Shown here one piece after another: positions 14,960 to 22,322 of a DNA stretch of 31,840 nt. The DNA is from DATLHO01 sp035539855. Lineage in GTDB: Bacteria; Bacteroidota; Ignavibacteria; OLB7. Numbering within the stretch: position 1 is the first letter of the stretch; every line of letters starts with the position of its first letter. Location of the stretch: the NCBI GenBank assembly GCA_035539855.1, contig DATLHO010000219.1, positions 1-31,840 on the forward strand, given 5' to 3'. The position numbers and the translations under genes are program-made. The notes beneath the pieces are model-generated. The model was not told the DNA's origin. It searched no databases and worked only from the letters and a program-made list of their open reading frames with translations.

Positions 14960-16425
14960 GGGGCACGCTCGCCATCGCCGGCTCGAAGCGCATTGCGCTC
15001 GCACTTGCGACGCTCGTCGCGCTGATCGCGTCGGCTTCGCAAGCCGACGCGCAGCAGTCTGGCGTCTACGGCCACTACGACATCTACGACGCCGATCTGC
15101 TGCCGCGCGAGGAGTACGCGTCGCGTCGCTCGTCGGTGCTCGCCTCGCTTCCGCCGCGCAGCGCGATGCTGGTGCGCGCGGCCGAGGTCCGCGTGCGCTC
15201 GAACGACGTCGAGCACGAGTTCCGCCAGCGCAGCTCGATGCTCTACCTCACCGGCATGCCCGAGCCCGAGAGTGCGCTGCTGCTGGCTCCCGGCGGCGTC
15301 CGCATCGGCGACACCCTCGTGCGCGAAGTGCTCTTCGTCGCGCGACGCAACCCTCGGTTCGAGTCGTACGAGGGCGAGCGGATGGGACCGGAGATCGGCG
15401 CGCAGGTCACCGGCGTGCCCGTTGCCGTTTCATACTCGATGCTGCCGGAGATCGTCGCCGGACTCGTGCCGTCGATCGACACACTCTACTACGACGGCTG
15501 GGTCCATCGCGCGGCCTACGAGCCGCTGACGGGACAGACCTACTTCTGGGACAGCGAGAACACCGCCGCGCTGCAGACACACGGACCGTCGGTCGTCGTC
15601 CGCGACGCCGGAGTGATCCTCAACGAGCGGCGCCTGATCAAGTCGCGCGCGGAGCTCGCGTTGTTGCGGCGCGCCGTCGAGATCACGATGGAGGCGCATC
15701 GCCGCACGATCTCCGAAGGGCGGCCGGGGATGCACGAGTATGAGCTGGAGGCGATCATGGAGTACACGTTCCGGCGCCTCGGAGCCGAGGATGCCGCGTA
15801 TCCCTCGATCGTCGGATCCGGTCCGAACACCTGCATCCTTCACTACTCGACCAATCGCCGGCGCACGCAGGACGGTGAGCTCGTGCTCATGGACTGCGGC
15901 GCAGAGTACCACGGCTACGCCGCGGACATCACCCGCACGTTTCCGATCAGCGGGCGGTTCACCCAGGAGCAGCGCGACATCTACGACCTCGTGCTGCGCG
16001 CGCAGGAAGGGGGGATCGCCGCCTGCCGCAAGGGCAACGAGTTCCGACTGCCGCACCTCGTCGCGATGGGCATCATCGCCGAGGGATTGATGGCGCTCGG
16101 GATCATCGAGGAGGAGTCACAGGCCTCCCGGTACTTCAACCACGGCACGTCGCACTACCTCGGCCTCGACGTCCACGACGTCGGCGCGCAGGGCAGACTA
16201 CGTCCGGGGATGGTGCTGACGGTGGAGCCGGGGATCTACATCCCCGAGGGCAGTCCGTGCGACCGGCGGTGGTGGAACATCGGCGTGCGCATCGAGGACG
16301 ACATCCTCGTAACCGATGCAGCGCCGGAGAATCTCTCCGTGGCGTTGGAGCGCACCGCCGACGACATCGAGAAGCTCATGGCACGCGAGCGGGGCGACGC
16401 CGCAATCGAGCGGAGGAGCGAGTGA
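14956..16425 (+). CDS. Exported M24 family Xaa-Pro aminopeptidase
   Basis: The 489-residue protein carries a signal peptide (cleavage near 'ADA-QQS', residue ~33), unusual because classical PepP is cytoplasmic. An N-terminal creatinase/AMP-N domain (residues ~45-220, with 'FRQRSSMLYLTGMPEPES') precedes the pita-bread catalytic domain. All five metal ligands are present: Asp313 and Asp324 ('MDCGAEYHGYAADITRTFP'), His400 ('HGTSHYLGLDVHD'), Glu424 ('VEPGIYI') and Glu447 ('GVRIEDD'). His407 matches the substrate-binding His. It removes N-terminal residues before proline. Its start overlaps the upstream gene (ATGA) and its stop overlaps the NYN gene (GTGA). Confidence 0.92.
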   Translation: MRGTLAIAGSKRIALALATLVALIASASQADAQQSGVYGHYDIYDADLLPREEYASRRSSVLASLPPRSAMLVRAAEVRVRSNDVEHEFRQRSSMLYLTGMPEPESALLLAPGGVRIGDTLVREVLFVARRNPRFESYEGERMGPEIGAQVTGVPVAVSYSMLPEIVAGLVPSIDTLYYDGWVHRAAYEPLTGQTYFWDSENTAALQTHGPSVVVRDAGVILNERRLIKSRAELALLRRAVEITMEAHRRTISEGRPGMHEYELEAIMEYTFRRLGAEDAAYPSIVGSGPNTCILHYSTNRRRTQDGELVLMDCGAEYHGYAADITRTFPISGRFTQEQRDIYDLVLRAQEGGIAACRKGNEFRLPHLVAMGIIAEGLMALGIIEEESQASRYFNHGTSHYLGLDVHDVGAQGRLRPGMVLTVEPGIYIPEGSPCDRRWWNIGVRIEDDILVTDAAPENLSVALERTADDIEKLMARERGDAAIERRSE

Positions 16426-16919
16426 GGAAGACGTACATGATCGACGGCTTCAACCTTCTCAACGCCAGCCCGGAGCTCGCGCGGACGGTCACGGCGTTCG
16501 GGATGGACCGGGCGCGCACCGACATGCTCAGGGCGATCGCCGACTTCTCGCGTCGCGGCGGATGCGACTGCACGGTCGTCTTCGACGGCGTCGCGGCCGG
16601 CATGCAGCCGGCGGGCGTGCGCGTCGTCTCGAGCCGCGGACGATCGGCCGACGATCTGATTCGCGACGAGGCACGCCGCAGCGGCCGGCGACTGGTCGTC
16701 GTCACCGACGACCTCGAGATCATCGCCACCGCCCGCACGTGCATGGCGACCGTCGTCGCGACACGCGCGTTTCTCGAGCAGCTCTCGTTCGCCTCGACGA
16801 TGGTCGACCGCGAGGCGCTTCGGCCCCACCGCATCGAGGAGCTCCGCGAGCGCTCCGAGAAGCCGAACCGGGTCGACGACGACGACATCGACGAATGGAA
16901 GAAGCTCTTCGGCGTCTGA
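16422..16919 (+). CDS. NYN-domain (YacP-like) RNase-family protein
   Basis: The 165-residue cytoplasmic protein has the PIN-like NYN fold. Acidic sites are placed as in the YacP group: 'MIDGFNLLN' (Asp near residue 8), 'TVVFDGVA', 'SADDLIRDEA' and 'VVVTDDLEI'. YacP relatives include the ribosome-associated mRNA endonuclease Rae1 of Bacillus; the target here is unknown. I chose GTG 16422, which overlaps the M24 stop and keeps the first strand 'KTYMIDG'; ATG 16437 would truncate it. GGAGGAG lies only three bases before the GTG, while TGAGGAAG sits six bases before the ATG, so the start is not settled. A cytoplasmic RNase-like gene coupled to a secreted peptidase is odd. Confidence 0.8.
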   Translation: MRKTYMIDGFNLLNASPELARTVTAFGMDRARTDMLRAIADFSRRGGCDCTVVFDGVAAGMQPAGVRVVSSRGRSADDLIRDEARRSGRRLVVVTDDLEIIATARTCMATVVATRAFLEQLSFASTMVDREALRPHRIEELRERSEKPNRVDDDDIDEWKKLFGV

Positions 16920-16929
16920 GACGATCACC

Positions 16930-17550
16930 ATGCCACGCCGCGCCACCATCCTGCGCACTGTACTCGCCGTCGGCCTGCTCGGCGCGATCGTCCTCGCCGC
17001 GATGCTCGCGCGGCATCCGTTCGACCGCTCGCCCATCGACTCCGCCGGTGGCCGCGCGATGCGCGTCGCCGAGATTCCCACCCCTCACTTCACACAGACC
17101 GATCACCGCTGGGCCACCGACCGGCTCGGGCCGACGTCGGAGCGCATGTCGCTCTCCGGCTGCACGGTCTGCTGCGTGAGCATGGCGATCGCCCGCTACG
17201 GCATCGACATTCCTCCGGGCGAGCTCAATCGCCGGCTCGAAGGCACGGGCGGTTTCACGGCGGAGGGATGGCTGAAGTGGACGTGGGTGGAGAAGCTCAC
17301 CGGCGGCGCGGTCGAGGTCGAGCTGCCGAGCCGGCCGGCGTACGACGACATCGACGCCGCGCTGGACCAGGGCTGGCCGGTGATCGCGAAGATCAGGCTG
17401 GAGGGCGCGGTGACGCACTGGGTGCTGATCGTCGCGAAGGAGGGATACGAATACCTGGCGCGCGATCCGCTCGTCGACCGACCGCTCGTGCCGGTCTCCA
17501 GTCGCAGCAGCGTCATCGAGGCGATTCGCGTGATCAGACCCGCGGATTGA
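16930..17550 (+). CDS. C39-like (peptidase_C39_2) cysteine protease-fold protein
   Basis: The 206-residue protein has an N-terminal signal anchor (residues ~8-27) and a papain-like C39_2 domain. The oxyanion Gln56 lies in 'HFTQTDHRW', nucleophile Cys78 in 'LSGCTVCCVSMAI', His163 in 'VTHWVLIV' and Asp179 in 'ARDPL', so the catalytic set is complete. The domain faces outside the cytoplasm. The family includes peptidases and proteins of uncertain substrate, sometimes acting on wall peptides. It starts 10 bases after the NYN gene in the same operon. Its stop lies one base from the convergent lipoprotein gene's stop, with no terminator between. Confidence 0.85.
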   Translation: MPRRATILRTVLAVGLLGAIVLAAMLARHPFDRSPIDSAGGRAMRVAEIPTPHFTQTDHRWATDRLGPTSERMSLSGCTVCCVSMAIARYGIDIPPGELNRRLEGTGGFTAEGWLKWTWVEKLTGGAVEVELPSRPAYDDIDAALDQGWPVIAKIRLEGAVTHWVLIVAKEGYEYLARDPLVDRPLVPVSSRSSVIEAIRVIRPAD

Positions 17551-17551
17551 T

Positions 17552-19279
17552 CTAGCCGCCAAACACCAGATCCACCCGGCTGGTCGCCCAGCGCGGCCTC
17601 ACCCGCACGCTCCCGCTCCACTCAACGAGCATCTCCGGCGCCCGCCATGGCGCGAGCGCGCCGTAGTCGTGCATGCCGTTTCCGTTGTCGTCGCGGAAGG
17701 CGGTGATGCGATAGTCGCCCTCGGGCACCGACGGGAATTCCCACGCTCCCGATCGAACGACCTGGCGGAAGCTCCTGCTGGTGCCGAGGAGCTGCACGAT
17801 GATGACGTGCGCCGCAGCCGGATGCAGCGAATCGACGAGCGTGCCGCTGATCGAGCCCGCCTGGCGCACCGCGCCGATCGGCACGCGGACGCGCGCGATC
17901 GAATCGCGCCGGTTGCCCGCGAGATCGTTGAAGCGACCCAGGTCGATCTCGATCGTCCCGCGCGCCGCGCCGGCGAGCGTGTCGAGAGGATAGGCGAGGA
18001 ACTGCGCGGCGGAGATCCGTCGCATGCCGAAGCGCAGCGTGCGACCGAGCGTGTCGCGCAGCGTGACCGCTCCGGTGAGATTCGTCGCAACAACCGCCTC
18101 GGTGAATCCGATCGCAATCGAGTCGGGCCAGGCGTATGCGCGCACGGAGTCGACGCTCATCAGCGCGATCGACGGAGCGATGGTGTCGCGCGCGTCGGCG
18201 ACTGTGAACGTCGCGCGTCCCATCGTGTCGGCGATCACGTTGCCTACCGTGTCGCGCACGCCGCGAACGATGACGGTGCCCTCGGCGCCGACGAGGGCAT
18301 CGTGGGCGACGACGACCGCGAGCCAGTTCGACGTCGAACGCCACGCTTCGCGCACCGTCGCGGAGACGCCGCCGCTCTCGATCGAGATCGCGCCGGAGCG
18401 CAACGATGTCGTGTCGACGGGCTCGCTGAAGCGCAGCTCCGTCGTCGTGCGGTCGATCGAGCGGACGGAGTACAGACCAGGCGACGCCAGGTCGAGCGGC
18501 GCCGGCGCCAGACGCATCGCGATGCCGCCGATCGGCGTGTACGCACTGTCGACGACGACGTCGGAGGGGCCCACCCCGAACGCGTCGGTGCCGGGGTTGT
18601 AGAGCTGGTCGCCGAACTCGTCGGTGACGACGATCATCCGCAGTCGTCCGGGCGGCAGCGCCTCGAGCGCGAAGCGACCGTCGTCGGCGACCGGAGCGAT
18701 GAAGTCGGGGCGCGTCATCTCCGGGCGCACCGTGTCGGGCGCGCCCGGCTCGACGCGCCACGCGAAGACGTACGCGCGCCGCTTGTTCACGCCCAGGACC
18801 TGACCGCGCACGACGCCGCTGTCGATCGTCGAGCCGGTGGAGAAGCGGAGGGTGTAGGACTGGCCGAGTCGATTCGGTGGCGATGCGAGATCGTTGAGCG
18901 CGCCGCTGAGCGTGATCGCGTACGTGCGGTTGGCGACGAGCGGCTCGCGGAACTCGATCGTCAGACGACGACCGCTCCAGTCGAGCTCGGGCTGGCGCGC
19001 GGGGATCGGCGTGACCACGACGTTGCTCGCGGGCTGTCCCTCCTGCATGTACTCGCTGAAGACGAACGTGACTTCATCGCCGGCGAAGTTCAGCGTGCCG
19101 TTCGGCGGATCGGTCGAGACGACGCGCGGCGCCGTCGTGTCCGGCGGTCCGCCGATCGGCGCGATGTCGCGGCCGCTGGCGCACGCCGCGACGAGCAGCG
19201 CCAGCGCGACCGCGACCAGCGGCGCGAGCGCTCGATCGAAGCGAACGGATGCGGGGAGGAACGATGGTCTCGTGATCAT
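17552..19279 (-). CDS. Ig-like domain lipoprotein
   Basis: The 575-residue protein has a lipobox 'LLVAAC' (Cys at ~33), so it is lipidated. Directly after comes 'IAPIGGPPDTTAPRVVSTDPPNG', the opening of Bacteroidota/Chlorobiota-type Ig-like (Big_5) lipoproteins. The Ig-like domain (residues ~50-140: 'VTFVFSEYMQ', 'VVVTPIPARQPELDWSGRRLTIEF', 'YAITLSGALNDLA') is followed by further similar beta modules ('ATVREAW', 'VGNVIADTMG', 'LAGNRRD'). A C-terminal carboxypeptidase-regulatory-like module ('GSISGTLVDSLHP', 'VPEGDYRITAFRDDNGNG') is consistent with an envelope adhesion or scaffold protein. Function is unknown. The ATG lies 11 bases downstream of a TAGATTTG box. Confidence 0.85.
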   Translation of the reverse strand: MITRPSFLPASVRFDRALAPLVAVALALLVAACASGRDIAPIGGPPDTTAPRVVSTDPPNGTLNFAGDEVTFVFSEYMQEGQPASNVVVTPIPARQPELDWSGRRLTIEFREPLVANRTYAITLSGALNDLASPPNRLGQSYTLRFSTGSTIDSGVVRGQVLGVNKRRAYVFAWRVEPGAPDTVRPEMTRPDFIAPVADDGRFALEALPPGRLRMIVVTDEFGDQLYNPGTDAFGVGPSDVVVDSAYTPIGGIAMRLAPAPLDLASPGLYSVRSIDRTTTELRFSEPVDTTSLRSGAISIESGGVSATVREAWRSTSNWLAVVVAHDALVGAEGTVIVRGVRDTVGNVIADTMGRATFTVADARDTIAPSIALMSVDSVRAYAWPDSIAIGFTEAVVATNLTGAVTLRDTLGRTLRFGMRRISAAQFLAYPLDTLAGAARGTIEIDLGRFNDLAGNRRDSIARVRVPIGAVRQAGSISGTLVDSLHPAAAHVIIVQLLGTSRSFRQVVRSGAWEFPSVPEGDYRITAFRDDNGNGMHDYGALAPWRAPEMLVEWSGSVRVRPRWATSRVDLVFGG

Positions 19280-19289
19280 AGGCAGAGGG

Positions 19290-19297
19290 CAAATCTA
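19290..19297 (-). promoter_or_regulatory. -10-like box TAGATTTG of the Ig-like lipoprotein gene
   Basis: Read on the minus strand, TAGATTTG is an exact TAnnTTTG match whose end is 10 bases from the ATG at 19279, giving a very short or absent leader. It sits in the 80-base gap after the trmO stop. Confidence 0.55.
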
Positions 19298-19359
19298 CGC
19301 GGATGCGATCTGCGTCGCGCACTCCGATCGAGAAAATCCCCGTGGCGTCCCGGAGCGCG

Positions 19360-20181
19360 TCACAGCGGGCGCCCCGTCGAATCCCACCGCCGATGGAATC
19401 CCGCATGCGCCTCGTGGTCATGCAGCGTTCCCGGCGCGGCCTCCGCGAGCCGCTCGGCCGCGTAGCCGCTCTCGATGCTCTCGACGGTGACCGTCGACGC
19501 GTGCGCGACGAAGACGACGCGCCACGACTTGATCGCGAGCTCGAGCCGCCCGTCGGGTCGCTCGGCGATGCGGCGATACGGGTGCGGCGTCGGGTCGGCG
19601 GCGAGGATGGCCTCGGCGTGATCGAGCAGCACGATGCCGTGCTCGTGCGCGAGCCAGCCGATCTGTCGGAGCGCGAGCTCGCTCCAGACGACGGCATGGC
19701 GCGCGCCGTCGCCGGCGGCCTCGGCGCGCACGACCGCGTCGAGCCATCCCATGCGGGCGTCGGGCCAGGCCTCGGCGTACGGCAGGTACGGCTTGATGTC
19801 GAGGATCGGCGTGCCGTCGAGCAGGTCGACGTCGCCGACGCGGAGCGTGCGTCCGTCGACCTCGAGCAGGCGCACGAGCGACAGTCCGATGGGATTGGGG
19901 CGGTGGGGCGAGCGCGTCGCGAACACACCGCGGCGCACGCGGGGTCCGCGCGGCGGAAGCACCTTAGGCTTCCAGCCGGGGTTGCGATCGAACCAGTAGA
20001 TCAGCCAGATCCGCTCGAAGCCCGCGAGGTCCCCCAGCGCCTGCTCGAAGTTCATCCCGGGCTCGAGCGTGACGAGTCCCTCGGCCGCGACGGCCGCGGC
20101 TCCCGGCTGGCGCGGAGCGCGGTAGCGGTCGGTGAAGGGCGTGGCGATCGTGCCGATGGGGCTGAGCGTGAGCGTGCGCAT
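19360..20181 (-). CDS. trmO: tRNA (N6-threonylcarbamoyladenosine(37)-N6)-methyltransferase TrmO
   Basis: The 273-residue protein carries the TsaA/TrmO signatures 'SPIGTIATPF', 'RAPRQPG', 'FERIWLIYWF', 'TRSPHRPNPIGLS' and 'LDGTPILDIKPYLPYAE'. TrmO uses AdoMet to methylate N6 of t6A37 in tRNA-Thr (giving m6t6A). The C-terminal ~110 residues extend beyond the minimal fold and contain a 'WRVVFVAHASTVTVESIESGY' strand pair, as in the longer TrmO subgroup. The ATG at 20181 lies four bases after the aminotransferase stop, so it is the third gene of the operon 21673-19360. Confidence 0.9.
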   Translation of the reverse strand: MRTLTLSPIGTIATPFTDRYRAPRQPGAAAVAAEGLVTLEPGMNFEQALGDLAGFERIWLIYWFDRNPGWKPKVLPPRGPRVRRGVFATRSPHRPNPIGLSLVRLLEVDGRTLRVGDVDLLDGTPILDIKPYLPYAEAWPDARMGWLDAVVRAEAAGDGARHAVVWSELALRQIGWLAHEHGIVLLDHAEAILAADPTPHPYRRIAERPDGRLELAIKSWRVVFVAHASTVTVESIESGYAAERLAEAAPGTLHDHEAHAGFHRRWDSTGRPL

Positions 20182-20185
20182 GCGG

Positions 20186-21376
20186 CTACGCGCTGAGCGT
20201 GCGGAGTCGCTCGGCCGCCGCCTCGAGCGTCGGCCATCCCTTGCAGAAGCAGAGGCGGACGTAGCGGTCGCCCTCGCGTGAGTCGAGGTAGAAGCTCGAG
20301 CACGGGATGACCGCGACGCCGACGTCGGTCGCCATCCAGCGCGCGAACGAGCGCGCGTCGGCGTGGCCCATGCCGTCGATGCCGGCGACGATGAAGTACG
20401 AGCCGTCGGGACGGATCGGCACCAGCGGTGTTGCCGCGACGACGTCCATGAGGAAGTCGCGGCGCGCCTCGTAGTCGTCCCGCAGCGTCTGGTAGTAGCT
20501 GTCGGGAAGATCGAGCGCCTCGGCCATCGCGTGCTGCATCGGCGTGCTCGTCGCGAACGTCGTCCACTGGTGCACGCCGCGGATCGCACGCTGCAGCGGC
20601 TCGGGTCCGAGCGTCCAGCCGATCTTCCAGCCGGTCGCCGAGAACGTCTTGCCGGCGCTCGAGATCGTCAGCGTGCGCTCGCGCATGCCGGGCAGCGACG
20701 AGAGCCGGCGGTGCGTCGCGCCGCTGAAGACGATGTGCTCGTAGACCTCGTCGGTGACCGCGAGCACGTCGTGCTCGATGCACAACGCCGCCAGCAGCTC
20801 GAGCTCCTCGTCGTTGAAGACCGTGCCGGTCGGGTTGTGCGGCGTGTTGACGTAGATCACCCGCGTGCGCGGCGTGAACGCGGCGCGCAGCTCGTCGGGA
20901 TCGAAGCGGAAGTCCGGAGCGCGCAGCGCGACGGGCACCGGCGTGCCGCCGGCCATGCGGATGCCCGGCACGTACGAATCGTACGTGGGCTCGAAGACGA
21001 TCACCTCGTCGCCCGGATCGACGAACGCCATCGCCGCGCAGAACAGCGCCTCGGTCGCGCCGGTGGTCACGGTGATCTCGCGCACGGGGTCGAGCGTCTC
21101 GCCGTAGAAGCGCGCCGAGTGCCGCGCGATCGCCTCGCGCAGCGCGGTCTCGCCGGTGGACGTCGCGTACTGGTTGCGTCCGGCGTCGATCGCGCGCCGC
21201 GCCGCGTCGCGCACCGACTCGGGAGCGTCGAAGTCCGGCGCGCCCTGGCCGAGGTTGACCGCGCCGTGCTCGATCGCGAGCGCCGTGATCTCGGCGAAGA
21301 TGGTCGTGCCGCCGCCGCGGACGCGGTGCGCCGCGAAGTCGTGCGAGGAGCGGGCGGGAGTCGAGACGTCGGCCAT
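20186..21376 (-). CDS. Class I/II pyridoxal-phosphate aminotransferase
   Basis: The 396-residue cytoplasmic enzyme shows a full fold-type I set. These are 'NLGQGAPDFDAPESV', 'NQYATSTGETALREAI', 'TGATEALFCA', 'NTPHNPTG', 'VTDEVYEHIVF', the Schiff-base Lys243 in 'SSAGKTFSATGWKIGW', and the carboxylate-binding Arg in 'YVRLCFCKG'. The combination is typical of methionine/kynurenine/aspartate-type aminotransferases (YbdL-like). The amino-acid substrate is not resolvable by eye. It follows a small membrane protein by 21 bases and precedes trmO by four. Confidence 0.92.
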   Translation of the reverse strand: MADVSTPARSSHDFAAHRVRGGGTTIFAEITALAIEHGAVNLGQGAPDFDAPESVRDAARRAIDAGRNQYATSTGETALREAIARHSARFYGETLDPVREITVTTGATEALFCAAMAFVDPGDEVIVFEPTYDSYVPGIRMAGGTPVPVALRAPDFRFDPDELRAAFTPRTRVIYVNTPHNPTGTVFNDEELELLAALCIEHDVLAVTDEVYEHIVFSGATHRRLSSLPGMRERTLTISSAGKTFSATGWKIGWTLGPEPLQRAIRGVHQWTTFATSTPMQHAMAEALDLPDSYYQTLRDDYEARRDFLMDVVAATPLVPIRPDGSYFIVAGIDGMGHADARSFARWMATDVGVAVIPCSSFYLDSREGDRYVRLCFCKGWPTLEAAAERLRTLSA

Positions 21377-21397
21377 GGAGTGCTCTGCGGGTGAGGG

Positions 21398-21673
21398 TCA
21401 GAGGGTTGTGTCGTCGCGTCGGTCGAGGCGGCGCGAGGATTCGATGCGATAGTCGGCCTCCTCGTCGCCGATGCGGTGACGGCGAGACCCGGCAAGGCCC
21501 AGGGCGCGCGCGCCGAGGTAGACCGCGCCGGCGCCGGCGGCGATCGCAAGGGCGATCCCGACGATCGGCAGGATCACGAACAGCAGCACCGCGAGCACGA
21601 GCAGGATCACGAGTCCGGCGATCACGAACGATCCCGGCCCCTTCGCCTCGCGGCCGTTGATGAGGAGTCGCAT
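21398..21673 (-). CDS. Small two-helix membrane protein
   Basis: The 91-residue product has a hydrophobic N-terminal half with two helices (residues ~14-37 and ~39-58, rich in Val, Leu, Ala and Gly) and a highly charged Arg/Asp tail. I do not recognise the family. It heads the operon ahead of the aminotransferase and trmO, and its ATG is divergent from the small gene at 21768. The codon pattern is consistent with coding. Function unknown. Confidence 0.6.
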   Translation of the reverse strand: MRLLINGREAKGPGSFVIAGLVILLVLAVLLFVILPIVGIALAIAAGAGAVYLGARALGLAGSRRHRIGDEEADYRIESSRRLDRRDDTTL

Positions 21674-21767
21674 GGGCGAACGTTACGAGGTTTTCGCGAC
21701 TCCTCCGCGACCCCGCGACGGCCATCCGGCGACCGAGCGCCGCGCGCGGCCGGGCTATCATCCCGCC

Positions 21768-22082
21768 ATGCATTCCCCCCTGCATCTCGTCGTGACCGTG
21801 ATCGGCTGGACGCCACGCGCGGACGATCCGCCGGAGCTCGCGCCGCAGTTCGTCAACCCCGTTCCGGTGCGCGTGTACACCGTCGAGGGAATCCGCCGCG
21901 CGAGCGCATGGCTGCGGCTCGAGGGCGACCGTGTGATCGCCGCGACCGTGCTTCCGGAGTCGTTGCTGCACGAGCGCATGCGAGGCGCGCCGCGCTGCTT
22001 CTGCTGCACGCTCCGCGAGCACGATCCGCGCTCGGGCATCGAGCGACGACGCATCACGTCGATCGACCTGTGTCTGCCATAG
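21768..22082 (+). CDS. Small protein of unknown function with a Cys cluster
   Basis: The 104-residue protein lacks a signal peptide. A beta-rich body ('LHLVVTVIGWTP', 'VRVYTVEGIRRASAWLRLEGDRVIAATVLPES') ends in 'RCFCCTLREHDPRSG', where C-x-C-C plus a His suggests metal binding or a redox role. I do not recognise it. The ATG is preceded by a TATCATCC box (21756-21763) only 5 bases before the start, so the transcript may be leaderless. It converges on the 39-residue gene at 22092 with nine bases between. Confidence 0.55.
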   Translation: MHSPLHLVVTVIGWTPRADDPPELAPQFVNPVPVRVYTVEGIRRASAWLRLEGDRVIAATVLPESLLHERMRGAPRCFCCTLREHDPRSGIERRRITSIDLCLP

Positions 22083-22091
22083 CCCGCCGGT

Positions 22092-22211
22092 CTAGAAGAC
22101 GTATCCCAGCAGCCAGTAGAGGATCACGAAGATGATGATCGTCGAGATGCATCCGCCGCCGAGCTTCTTCGCTCCGTAGCCGGCGATGAGTCCGCGAAAG
22201 AGATTACGCAT
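22092..22211 (-). CDS. 39-residue membrane miniprotein
   Basis: A short frame starts at ATG 22211 and encodes a Lys/Arg-rich head ('MRNLFRGLIAGYGAKKLGGG'), a Cys, and a 17-residue hydrophobic helix ('STIIIFVILYWLLGYVF'), ending at TAG 22092. The head-and-helix design and coherent codon use make it a likely real single-pass membrane peptide. Similar small 'GYGAKKLGGGC' peptides exist in FCB-group genomes (recalled, not verified). An ACGGAG stretch about 14 bases upstream could be the ribosome-binding site. It converges with the Cys-cluster gene. Function unknown. Confidence 0.65.
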   Translation of the reverse strand: MRNLFRGLIAGYGAKKLGGGCISTIIIFVILYWLLGYVF

Positions 22212-22261
22212 GGTCTGGTGGTCTCCGTTGATCCGCGATGGTGGTGATCTGCCGCTGAACG

Positions 22262-22294
22262 CGCGACGGGGAGCCGTGGTGGCTCCCCGTCGCG
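22262..22294 (-). terminator. Strong hairpin between the desaturase and the miniprotein
   Basis: CGCGACGGGGAGCC (22262-22275) pairs perfectly with 22281-22294 around a five-base loop GTGGT, a 14-bp GC-rich stem 28 bases after the desaturase stop. There is no T run, so it is a hairpin terminator of moderate certainty, or a processing signal. Confidence 0.6.
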
Positions 22295-22322
22295 ATGAAG
22301 CAATGCGTATGCCGGCCGCGCA

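Noticed and set aside
17669..19465. 598-codon plus-strand frame opposite the lipoprotein gene.
   Set aside because: Low-complexity Arg/Asp/Ala composition typical of antisense GC-rich shadows; the minus strand has a lipobox and Ig-like modules.
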